This document shows positions 35,511-42,600 of a stretch of DNA of 64,000 nucleotides, piece by piece (position 1 is the stretch's first letter; every line of letters starts with the position of its first letter). Source of the DNA: Paenibacillus senegalensis JC66 (GTDB lineage: Bacteria; Bacillota; Bacilli; Paenibacillales; NBRC-103111). The stretch lies in NCBI RefSeq assembly GCF_000285515.1, contig NZ_HE610961.1:111863-175862 (forward strand), read 5' to 3'. The notes under the pieces are model-generated. The model saw only the letters and a program-made list of their open reading frames with translations, was not told the DNA's origin and made no database searches. Position numbers and translations under genes: made by a program.

Positions 35511-35584
35511 CCATTATCTAAAGCAGGCAACAACTTACCCACTATCTTATACTCACTTTAAAAATCCCCGAAAAGTTAAAGCTA

Positions 35585-35637
35585 TGCGGTCGAGAGGACT
35601 CGAACCTCCACGGGCGTTCGCCCACTACCCCCTCAAT
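35585..35637 (-). other. prophage attachment site: 3' fragment of tRNA-Leu
   Basis: On the minus strand the segment reads from an anticodon loop with GAG, through the variable arm and the T arm (GGTTCGAGTCC) to the acceptor 3' strand CGACCGCA. The 5' half of the tRNA is missing. This is the usual remnant left when a phage integrates into the 3' part of a tRNA gene; the intact copy should be at the other end, beyond 64 kb. Confidence 0.8.
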
Positions 35638-35795
35638 TTGGTGGTTCATTCATCCATCATTCCAGCAATTATTGAAAACCCAGTGTTTATGCGGATTTTT
35701 AGCCATTTGAATTATTTTAATTCCATAAATTCCATTAATTACGATAACTTCACTGTCAAAAATCCTGTCAGGATGACAGAATTAATTATTTTAGA

Positions 35796-35831
35796 AAAAA
35801 AAGACTCCAGAAATTAAGATTCTGGAGTCTT
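35796..35831 (-). terminator. intrinsic terminator
   Basis: AAGACTCCAGAA pairs with TTCTGGAGTCTT; eight T follow on the minus strand. It ends the LexA-like gene. Confidence 0.9.
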
Positions 35832-35837
35832 GCCTAT

Positions 35838-36062
35838 TTATACAACAAATCTATCTTCATTCACTTTTAATGTTCTCGGTAGCGCAGGCTCCCAGGTGAC
35901 AAATCCTTTCTTCTTTAGTTGCATCAAACATCCGTGTGCCGTGGACGGAGATGACCAACCCATCATTTTAGATATTTCTCTAACGGTAGGAGAATAGTTG
36001 TGCTTAGAGACAAATTCATTGATTGCTAAAATCACTTTTCTCTGTACATTGGTGATTCTCAT
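35838..36062 (-). CDS. stand-alone LexA-type winged-helix DNA-binding protein
   Basis: 74 residues from ATG 36062 (GTG codons at 36071/36068 are alternatives). QRKVILAINEFVSKHNYSPTVREISKMMGWSSPSTAHGCLMQLKKKG is the LexA N-terminal helix-turn-helix (described by its key turn PTVREI and SSPSTAHG). The S24 autoproteolysis domain is entirely missing, so RecA could not inactivate it directly. Its own promoter carries a GAAC-N4-GTTC operator, suggesting autoregulation or control by host LexA. It is the last gene before the attachment site. Confidence 0.8.
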   Translation of the reverse strand: MRITNVQRKVILAINEFVSKHNYSPTVREISKMMGWSSPSTAHGCLMQLKKKGFVTWEPALPRTLKVNEDRFVV

Positions 36063-36093
36063 TACCACCACAACCTTTCATGATGTAGTTTAG

Positions 36094-36113
36094 GAACATT
36101 TGTTCCCATTATA
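36094..36113 (-). promoter_or_regulatory. LexA-type operator at the promoter of the LexA-like gene
   Basis: GAACATTTGTTC (36094-36105, extended GG/CC) fits the B. subtilis LexA box core GAAC-N4-GTTC. TATAAT lies directly upstream on the minus strand (36113-36108). Confidence 0.75.
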
Positions 36114-36182
36114 TCATAAGATCATGAAAGCGCAATGAAAAATAGCCATTGGCATCAACAGCAACCAATGGCATACATTATA

Positions 36183-36470
36183 TTATAGTAGGAATTTATT
36201 TTTTCTCCCCGGGTCCTTTGCGGCCCGGCTTTTTATTTTTATACCGTAGTCAAAATGGGATATTTCCATTAAAACCTCGTTTTGCCAATCCACGTTTTTC
36301 GCTATTGTCGCCATGACTAGCTCATTGCTTAGATATGCCCTCTCCCACCAATACTTAGCATTGGCGTTCATGGCGTGAGTAAAGTCCAAATACTCCTCAT
36401 CCGTCAACTGCCGGCCCTTTTGTATCGTCCATAACTCAGCGATACGTTGCATGACAACATTTAAGTTCAT
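36183..36470 (-). CDS. phage protein, DUF7667-like
   Basis: 95 residues from ATG 36470, nine bases after AAGGAG. The sequence RIAELWTIQKGRQLTDEEY and NANAKYWWERAYLSNE are conserved in many Bacillales phage proteins of this size. Function unknown. Confidence 0.6.
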   Translation of the reverse strand: MNLNVVMQRIAELWTIQKGRQLTDEEYLDFTHAMNANAKYWWERAYLSNELVMATIAKNVDWQNEVLMEISHFDYGIKIKSRAAKDPGRKNKFLL

Positions 36471-36544
36471 CTGTACCATCTCCTTATTGGTTGATGATAC
36501 AGTGTATGCGCCTGTGACTTAAAATTGCCTGTCCTCTTAAAAAA

Positions 36545-36754
36545 TTATGTTACTGCTTCAATCCATATTTGCTCGATTGGTTTATTTAAAGCCTTAGCAA
36601 TCATGTAAGCCGTAGTGAGCGTAGGCAATGTATCCCCTCTCACTATCTGGCTCATAGATGAGTTGCTTATAGGCTTGTCCATCCTTTTAATAAGCTCCTG
36701 CTGTGTCATATCCATCTCAGCAAGGATTACACGCAATCTACATTTAAGCTCCAT
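36545..36754 (-). CDS. XRE/Cro-type phage regulator
   Basis: 69 residues from ATG 36754 behind GGGGTGATTTT. Helix-turn-helix typical of Cro/C1: LRVILAEMDMTQQELIKRMD, SNSSMSQIVRGDTLPTLTTAYMIAKALN. It is a small DNA-binding protein without oligomerisation domain, Cro-like in size. Part of the minus-strand cluster of three small DNA-binding genes at the phage end. Confidence 0.85.
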   Translation of the reverse strand: MELKCRLRVILAEMDMTQQELIKRMDKPISNSSMSQIVRGDTLPTLTTAYMIAKALNKPIEQIWIEAVT

Positions 36755-36823
36755 AAAATCACCCCATACCATCTATACGGCACGGGGCTTGTCGAATCCT
36801 TTGGCGATTTAAGGGAGGTTTTG

Positions 36824-37078
36824 TCACTCTCTCCATATGGACGGATCTCTTTTAGGTGGATCGGGACTATCGGGCCACGGCAGCAGCACTTGGACAAGAG
36901 GTAACTCATAAGTGATATGACCTTTAGCAGCCAATCCATGTAAAGCCTGTTGTACACGATCAGGAGAGCGTCCTGAGAGTCGAGACAATAAATCGATGTC
37001 CGCATGTGTTTGGTCGAGACGATAGCGATTAAAGAGGATGCGTAGGATTTTGCGTTCGGTGTCAGTTAGGATGGGCAT
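36824..37078 (-). CDS. small winged-helix-like phage protein under a LexA-type operator
   Basis: 84 residues, ATG 37078 behind AGGTGATCCT. ERKILRILFNRYRLDQ and IDLLSRLSGRSPDRVQQALHGLAAKGHI form a winged-helix-like unit, then a Pro-rich tail (WPDSPDPPKRDP). Its promoter holds a GAAC-N4-GTTC box. Function beyond probable DNA binding is unknown. Confidence 0.6.
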   Translation of the reverse strand: MPILTDTERKILRILFNRYRLDQTHADIDLLSRLSGRSPDRVQQALHGLAAKGHITYELPLVQVLLPWPDSPDPPKRDPSIWRE

Positions 37079-37093
37079 AGGATCACCTGTATA

Positions 37094-37137
37094 GAACGTT
37101 TGTTCTTATTATAGGTGATTGTATGTTCTTTTATCAA
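37094..37137 (-). promoter_or_regulatory. promoter with LexA-type operator
   Basis: Minus strand: TTGATA (37137-37132), 18-base spacer, TATAAT (37113-37108), then the box GAACGTTTGTTC (37094-37105) at the expected transcription start. Confidence 0.75.
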
Positions 37138-37140
37138 CAT

Positions 37141-37168
37141 AAAAAAAGCCCGCTTATAAGGGCGGGCT
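37141..37168 (-). terminator. intrinsic terminator of the toxin-antitoxin operon
   Basis: AGCCCGC pairs with GCGGGCT (loop TTATAAGG), followed by seven T on the minus strand. Confidence 0.9.
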
Positions 37169-37253
37169 GTGTCATTATTATATTTATAAAAAGTAAAGAG
37201 AGGCCCGGGTAAGCCCAGTCCTCTTGATGGATTATATGTAACTTCAATAAAAG

Positions 37254-37694
37254 TTAACCACTTTCCTTTAAACTTTCAAATTCAAACAAAGATTCTTGAG
37301 TCCTTAACGAAACCCATTCTTTGTTTTTATTCAGTATTTCGTTGAACAACATAAAATCATTTTCAATAAGGTTGCCTATCGGTTTATAAACATCCATGTT
37401 TTTCACATGACTCCATGACGTTTTATGTGAACGGACATAGCAGATTTCATTTAAGTTTAGTTTTTGTCTTAATTCTTCGTCAATTAGATAGTCATAATCC
37501 TTTGAAGGCCGCCTGTTCTTCAACGTAGATATCGGCAATACTTCATAATCAATATCTGTATGTGAAGTGTAGTCCGGTTCGTACCCGACTATCAACACAG
37601 GTCGGCTCTTCACTTTCATTTTACCTGTTCTAACATCGAAATATTTTTCCATGGATTTACATATTTTTCCTATGTTGTTCTCCGGGCTAGACAA
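37254..37694 (-). CDS. PemK-like toxin of a PanAT pair (putative)
   Basis: 146 residues from TTG 37694, which directly abuts the stop of the antitoxin gene; GAGGGG lies about 11 bases upstream. MKVKSRPVLIVGYEP, DIDYEVLPIST and the Arg/Ser-rich core resemble PemK/MazF-fold proteins, whose toxins cut mRNA. Gene order (Panacea antitoxin first, toxin second, abutting) is the PanAT layout. The toxin family call is by pattern only; a later start at ATG 37652 is possible. Confidence 0.6.
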   Translation of the reverse strand: MSSPENNIGKICKSMEKYFDVRTGKMKVKSRPVLIVGYEPDYTSHTDIDYEVLPISTLKNRRPSKDYDYLIDEELRQKLNLNEICYVRSHKTSWSHVKNMDVYKPIGNLIENDFMLFNEILNKNKEWVSLRTQESLFEFESLKESG

Positions 37695-38168
37695 TTAATT
37701 AAACACCCCTCGTTCATCACTTTTAAAATGTCTTCCGTGTGATGAAAGGTCTGTAATTATGTCGTCTTTTGCTATTGTTCTATCTCCTGCCTGATCTTCC
37801 ATCAAACCTATCCTTGAATTTTTATATGCATCGTCTTCATGGGACAAATTTCTTAGGTATCCTGCAGAAAATTTCCCGTATTCATGTACAACTTCCCTAA
37901 TCGTATATTCCTCTTCTAAAGTTATTTCAACATCTTGATCTAAATAACTAAAGTTTGTTCTTATTTTCTTATTAACCGGACCATGTACCCAGCCTTGAAA
38001 GTCATCATCAAATAGCCATTCCCCGAAGTTGAAGTAATGGTTTTTTTGGGCAAAATAAAGTAATTTATGCATTTTCATTTCTGTCAGGTCGCTTACTTCA
38101 CTAATTGAACCATATACTTCTTCATAAATTCTAGTCATGGCTGCAGCGATTCTTAAAATATCACTCAA
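37695..38168 (-). CDS. Panacea/SocA-like antitoxin (DUF4065)
   Basis: 157 residues from TTG 38168, eight bases after GGAGG. MKMHKLLYFAQKNHYFNFGEWLFDDDFQGWVHGPV is the core of the Panacea (DUF4065, SocA-like) domain (key points: KLLYFAQ, GW-HGPV). Panacea proteins neutralise very different toxins by direct binding. Followed without gap by the PemK-like toxin. An inverted repeat precedes it, consistent with autoregulation. The region is AT-richer than the phage structural genes. Confidence 0.78.
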   Translation of the reverse strand: MSDILRIAAAMTRIYEEVYGSISEVSDLTEMKMHKLLYFAQKNHYFNFGEWLFDDDFQGWVHGPVNKKIRTNFSYLDQDVEITLEEEYTIREVVHEYGKFSAGYLRNLSHEDDAYKNSRIGLMEDQAGDRTIAKDDIITDLSSHGRHFKSDERGVFN

Positions 38169-38197
38169 GAATTTCACCTCCGCCGAAATTTAATTCA

Positions 38198-38218
38198 TTA
38201 TTTCACAAAATGTGATAA
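38198..38218. promoter_or_regulatory. inverted repeat before panA, candidate operator
   Basis: TTATTTCACAAAATGTGATAA contains TCACA-N3-TGTGA with further symmetry outside. It lies 30 bases before the antitoxin start and inside a weak promoter (TGTACA-17-AATAAT). Confidence 0.45.
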
Positions 38219-38345
38219 TTGTACATGGTTTTTATTGATTTTACGTCATTAATTTCAAATAGTTTCAGTGTACAGCCCGTTCCCAACATAAGTAAATCCA
38301 TGGAAATCCCTAGATTCTCTGCCTCCTTTCTCTAGGATTAGATAC

Positions 38346-38374
38346 ATTTTATGAGAACATACGTTCTTTTTCAA
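38346..38374 (-). promoter_or_regulatory. promoter with LexA-type operator in the spacer
   Basis: Minus strand: TTGAAA (38374-38369), 17-base spacer, TAAAAT (38351-38346). The box GAACATACGTTC (38355-38366) sits in the spacer. Downstream are the toxin-antitoxin genes and a possible 32-codon peptide (38301-38203). Confidence 0.65.
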
Positions 38375-38417
38375 GCAAAAAATTAACCCCGCCCAGCCAT
38401 AAGTCCATGCGGGGTTT
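38375..38417 (-). terminator. intrinsic terminator of the lysis genes
   Basis: AACCCCGC (38385-38392) and GCGGGGTT (38409-38416), then AATTTTTTG on the minus strand. Confidence 0.8.
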
Positions 38418-38423
38418 GTCTTG

Positions 38424-38660
38424 TTACAAATTAAAATACTTACCATCCGGCTTTGTCGGATTACTGATAATACCTAGCGTGGCTAGCACAACAAGGATAG
38501 CATCAACAAATAGTACAATCTCAGCCGCAAAATCCTCTGTGAGAGTGTAGTCAAACAGCAACTTTGCTCCGATCTGCACAACCAGCAACAGTTGCGATAC
38601 AAGGGCTGTCCAAAATCCATAATTTCGTAATCTTTTCTTTTCCACCTTAGTTTTTTCCAT
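38424..38660 (-). CDS. holin from an internal start within the endolysin frame
   Basis: 78 residues beginning MEKTKVEKKRLRNYGF, in frame with the amidase. AGGAGG lies eight bases before ATG 38660, stronger than the site of the amidase itself. Holin features: two hydrophobic helices, charged ends, ISNPTKPDGKYF tail as in phi-LC3 holins. It would make lesions in the membrane so that the amidase reaches the wall. Confidence 0.6.
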   Translation of the reverse strand: MEKTKVEKKRLRNYGFWTALVSQLLLVVQIGAKLLFDYTLTEDFAAEIVLFVDAILVVLATLGIISNPTKPDGKYFNL

Positions 38661-39371
38661 CTTATTTTCCCTCCTGATTTTGTAATCTTCCTCGTAAGTC
38701 CCTTTCAAAACAATCATGTTAAGCCACGCAAATTCATCCCGTTTTAGTCGTCCTGTATAGGCTTTTTCAGCCCAAGTATAATCCGTTATCAAAGGAGGCT
38801 TAACTTGGCCGTTAACGCTTAAGTGATACATGTTACTAAGTGCATCTCCAAGGTCTTTCCATTGCCATTGTTCGAGTTTCAAAGTTTCGTCCTCCTTCGT
38901 GTCCGGTGCGAATAACTGCTGCTTAAAATCCTGCCATGAACTGGGATTGTCCACCCATGGCTTAGGGCAAATCTTGCCATTTACATCATAATGGCGTAGC
39001 TGGTCGCTGATGGTTAGGCCGTACCTACGGTTAAGCTCTTTTCCAATTGCCAGCGCCTGTTTAATCGTGTTGACATGGAACGTCCCATCGCGCTCTATGC
39101 AAAGCTCAACCCCGATGCTGTACGGATTGGCTTGGTTAGCGTGATAGGCTAATTCGTCCAACGGTATGATACAAACAGCTTCCTTCGAGTCGATGAAAAT
39201 ATGTGCTGATGCGTAACGGTCACGAAGGTTGTTGAAATAAGTGAAATGATTGGCTGCCGATGCTCCGGGATTGGCCGTGTAGTGCCAGACGAGATTGCGC
39301 GTCATGGTCCGTTTGATACCAGGCCGGGTAAACTCATTAATACGGATAAACTGATCTCTCCAAAGCGTCAT
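38424..39371 (-). CDS. phage endolysin (amidase) fused in frame to a holin
   Basis: 315 residues from ATG 39371, whose ATGA overlaps the stop of the XhlA gene. Residues 1-145 are an Ami_2-type N-acetylmuramoyl-L-alanine amidase with zinc ligands H30, H127 and C135 and K133 (HYDVNGKICPKPW). After a linker (150-235) residues 238-315 read as a complete phi-LC3-type holin with two membrane helices (FWTALVSQLLLVVQIGAKL; IVLFVDAILVVLATLGII). There is no stop codon between the parts, but a full AGGAGG-8-ATG site starts the holin at 38660. Either a fusion or two products from one frame is made; normally holin and endolysin are separate genes. Confidence 0.85.
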   Translation of the reverse strand: MTLWRDQFIRINEFTRPGIKRTMTRNLVWHYTANPGASAANHFTYFNNLRDRYASAHIFIDSKEAVCIIPLDELAYHANQANPYSIGVELCIERDGTFHVNTIKQALAIGKELNRRYGLTISDQLRHYDVNGKICPKPWVDNPSSWQDFKQQLFAPDTKEDETLKLEQWQWKDLGDALSNMYHLSVNGQVKPPLITDYTWAEKAYTGRLKRDEFAWLNMIVLKGTYEEDYKIRRENKMEKTKVEKKRLRNYGFWTALVSQLLLVVQIGAKLLFDYTLTEDFAAEIVLFVDAILVVLATLGIISNPTKPDGKYFNL

Positions 39372-39634
39372 CCTCCCACCGCCTTCCATAAAAAGCCGAC
39401 AGCAGCAATAAACAAGCCAGCAACGCTAATTGTGGTTCCGATTAGCCAGCGTTGGGCGTTTCTCATTTCCTTAATTTGATCATTAATTTCAGCAATTCGA
39501 TGGTGAGCCGATCTGGTTGATTGCGCAGCCTCCACCGCAATGGCGTTTGTGTTTGCCATCGTACTAAGGATTGATTTGATGCTTGCGATATCCTCTTTCA
39601 TTTCGATGATCATTTTAATGTCTTCCCCCGGCAT
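39368..39634 (-). CDS. xhlA: XhlA-type haemolysin/lysis protein
   Basis: 88 residues. A helical, coiled-coil-like N-terminus (EDIASIKSILSTMANTNAIA, RIAEINDQIKEMRNAQ) and one C-terminal membrane helix (RWLIGTTISVAGLFIAAVGFLW). XhlA works with holin and amidase in PBSX-type lysis. It overlaps the amidase start (ATGA). Confidence 0.8.
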   Translation of the reverse strand: MPGEDIKMIIEMKEDIASIKSILSTMANTNAIAVEAAQSTRSAHHRIAEINDQIKEMRNAQRWLIGTTISVAGLFIAAVGFLWKAVGG

Positions 39635-39653
39635 ATCTCTTCACCCTTCCCAT

Positions 39654-39677
39654 GAAAAAGAGCCCCGAAGGGCCCTA
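39654..39677 (-). terminator. intrinsic terminator of the structural operon
   Basis: GGGCCC-TTC-GGGGCTC hairpin followed by TTTTTC on the minus strand, at the end of the large virion protein gene. Confidence 0.65.
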
Positions 39678-42600
39678 TTTTTTAAGCTCGAATCTCTCCA
39701 ATGCTTCTCTTGCTAACTGGTTCATTTGATCGTTTAGTTCATCCAACTGTCGCCGTTTTTCTGCAGGAGTCAAGTCAAAGCTGGCTTGGATCTCACGATA
39801 CCGGTTCCTGATTTGGCTAATTGATCTAGACGTTGCTTGCATCCCTTTTGCTGATCTTGCGACTTCGGCATCAGATTTATTGTTGCGTTTGTTAGATTTG
39901 TCTTTTCGATTTATCTTGTCTAGCTCATCATAAAAGTCTTCCATGACTTTTCCGCCGCCGCTGGAACTAACCGTGAATGCATTGATAATAGGCTTCTCAG
40001 CGAAACGCTTTTCTGGCTGCGGTGGAATTTTCGGACCTCCCGCAGCTTCAATGAGCTTATCAATTCCTGATGTGGCGTAACGGCCCAATCCGGCACCATA
40101 ACCACGAATTAGATTATCAATTTTATAGGGACTGGTTCCCGTTGCTTGTCCTATTGTACGGGCGGTAAGGCTGGTGTTAATTCCGTATTGATCTTCCGGC
40201 AACAACCCCTGATCTCTTTGAGGAACAATTGGGCCTTTCGTAAAAAATGAATAATTGGCCGTGTTCTCAATTATAGGAGTCAATCCTGTAAGCATATAAG
40301 GAACACCAAGCAATTCTTCTGCTGCGCCCGCTGTGAATTCTCCAGCGCTTTGAGGATCGTTGTCGTCAATCCATCTCATGATGTTTTCTGGTAAATTTGC
40401 ATAAATCGGAGCCAAGTCAAAGGGTTTGGGAATCCGCGCAACTTCATTTGTCCCTGGAATGGATATCAAGAAAAATGTATCCCTCATCCACTGCGGAGCA
40501 TTATCTAAGGTTTTTCTTTGTTCTTCATTAGATTGATGCTTATTCCACATATAAATACCGATTGTCGGCAGTGTTATGGAAGTTAGTGCCCTTATAGTTG
40601 TTCTATATGGATTTTTGGCAAAAGCTCGGGCTATCCGGTCTTTACCTTGAATATTGGCGTTGAAAAAGGCTACTACTCTATTTAATTGTTTAATGTTGTT
40701 ACCAGCTCGACCAAAGTCCATTAAATCACGTGATTGAAAGGCAGCTTCTGCAGGTGAATAACCTTTCCTTAACCCCCTCGAGAACTCTCCTACTTTTGTT
40801 GCCTCTTCAGTTACTTCACTCATTGCTTGAAGAACCTTTATCCATTGTTTAGGACTTGTAATAGCAGTTGTCGCCTTTGCCCAGGGATTCTTTTCGTCCT
40901 TCAGGGATTTTAATTGCTCCCTTAGATAGTTTCGGTCCTGGGAAAGATAGTTACCGTACCCGCCACCTTCCATGGCCCATTTTCGATATATGTCATCTCT
41001 TCGAAGTACGTGGAATATTCCTCTAGGCAAATCGATGATTGGGTTGTATCCGAAATTTGAAACAACATATGCTTGAAACTGGTCACGAATAGGATTACGA
41101 AGCGCAAATTCAGGAGTTAATGTTGCGCCGGCCCGCAATGTACTTGTTGGAAACGAAAGAAATTTAATCAATTTGTTGGTGGAATCTTCGTCCAATTGCT
41201 TTATAGCCCTGAACAATTCCGGATCCAGTTGATACTGTACCTTTTCTCCATGTTCGAATACCGTTACGATATTTTCTTTCGGCACAGATTGTTTCCCGGT
41301 CAACCTCTCTACCATGCCGCCCATACCAGGAACATCAGCCAGTTTGGACAACTCCAGACCGACTTTGTTTTTCTCCACTGCATTAACAACGGCGAAGGTG
41401 TTTTTGACGATGGATTCTAATGGATCGATAATATCCCTCGTTGATCCTTTCAACCGTTTGACCGGGTTGGTTAGGTCTGTGAATCCTTTTCCTCCGAATC
41501 CTGCCGACACGTCATCATCAAAGAATCGGTAAAACGGTACGTAGTCCGGGTATCTTTCTTTCATAGCGTCCACAGCTTCACGAGAGATAACCTGGCCATC
41601 AACCAACATTTCCAATAGGCTATTGTTATACTCGACAAGTTGGCGCTGCAGAGCATTCATTTCTGGTGTATCGTATTTTCTCAAGACTGACTCAATTTGT
41701 TTGCGAGTGAACCCTGATTCGATGTTTAGATTTTCCAGCTCCAGAGCATGTTTAGCTGCTGCGAAATCCCCTAAATCCTTGGTTGTGTAACCGAATTGGT
41801 CAATAGGCCTTAGGATACCTTTTAGGTCTTGTAAGACCTCCTGGGCCTTTTTCGGTGCTCCTACGCTTAACCTTGCCCGTTTGTACAGCGAATTGGACGC
41901 ATCCCCTAAAGTTGCTTTCCCTGTACGAATTCGGTTCGCCATCTTTTCAACTTCGGCTAACGGATGGAAACGATCCATAAAGGATGTGTAAGCATCATCT
42001 ACACGCTGGGATACTGTTTTCTTGGTATCCCGGCCCGTACGGTTGATTTGACCTCTGAACTGCAGTTCTGGTCCTTGGTCAATCCACGTTGCAATGTCAT
42101 TTTGCACTTTTGACAGATTATTCATTGTTTTTCTTGGCAGTACATTCTCTAAATGAGATGTAAATCCAGGGGCTACTTGTCTGGCTGTTTGTGGATCTGT
42201 TAGGTACAGTCGCATATACTCGGCCAAACCCTCATTCCGGACTTGTTCCGGTGTATAACCAGGTCCAGAAGTCGCTCTCCCTAAACTCAATAGTTCACCG
42301 TCAAACTGAGGGTTGGAAAGCTTATATTGCTTGTCCAAGTGGTGTCCTACCTCATGGGCAATAACCTGTATATCTCCATGCTGTCGGCTGCGAACAACTT
42401 CCGGGTTGATTTTGTAGTATCCTAATACCCCTTCATCACCCACGCCTAAACGCCCAGTACGAACGGTGACACCCATGTTCTTTCTAACGCTGTCTAATAG
42501 CTGTTGGCGCGTAATCGGCTTGGTGATATTTGCATTGGGATTAGGTTCCCTTAATGGTATAGTTGGTGATTGCATGGCTTGTACGCCTTCAGGGAGTTGG

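Noticed and set aside
38203-38301. 32-codon frame downstream of the LexA-boxed promoter at 38355
   Set aside because: Only a weak AGGG site six bases upstream and no recognisable protein; kept as a possibility in the promoter entry, not as a gene.
38255-38446. 63-codon frame overlapping the lysis terminator and the LexA-type box
   Set aside because: It runs through a terminator and a promoter and has no ribosome binding site.
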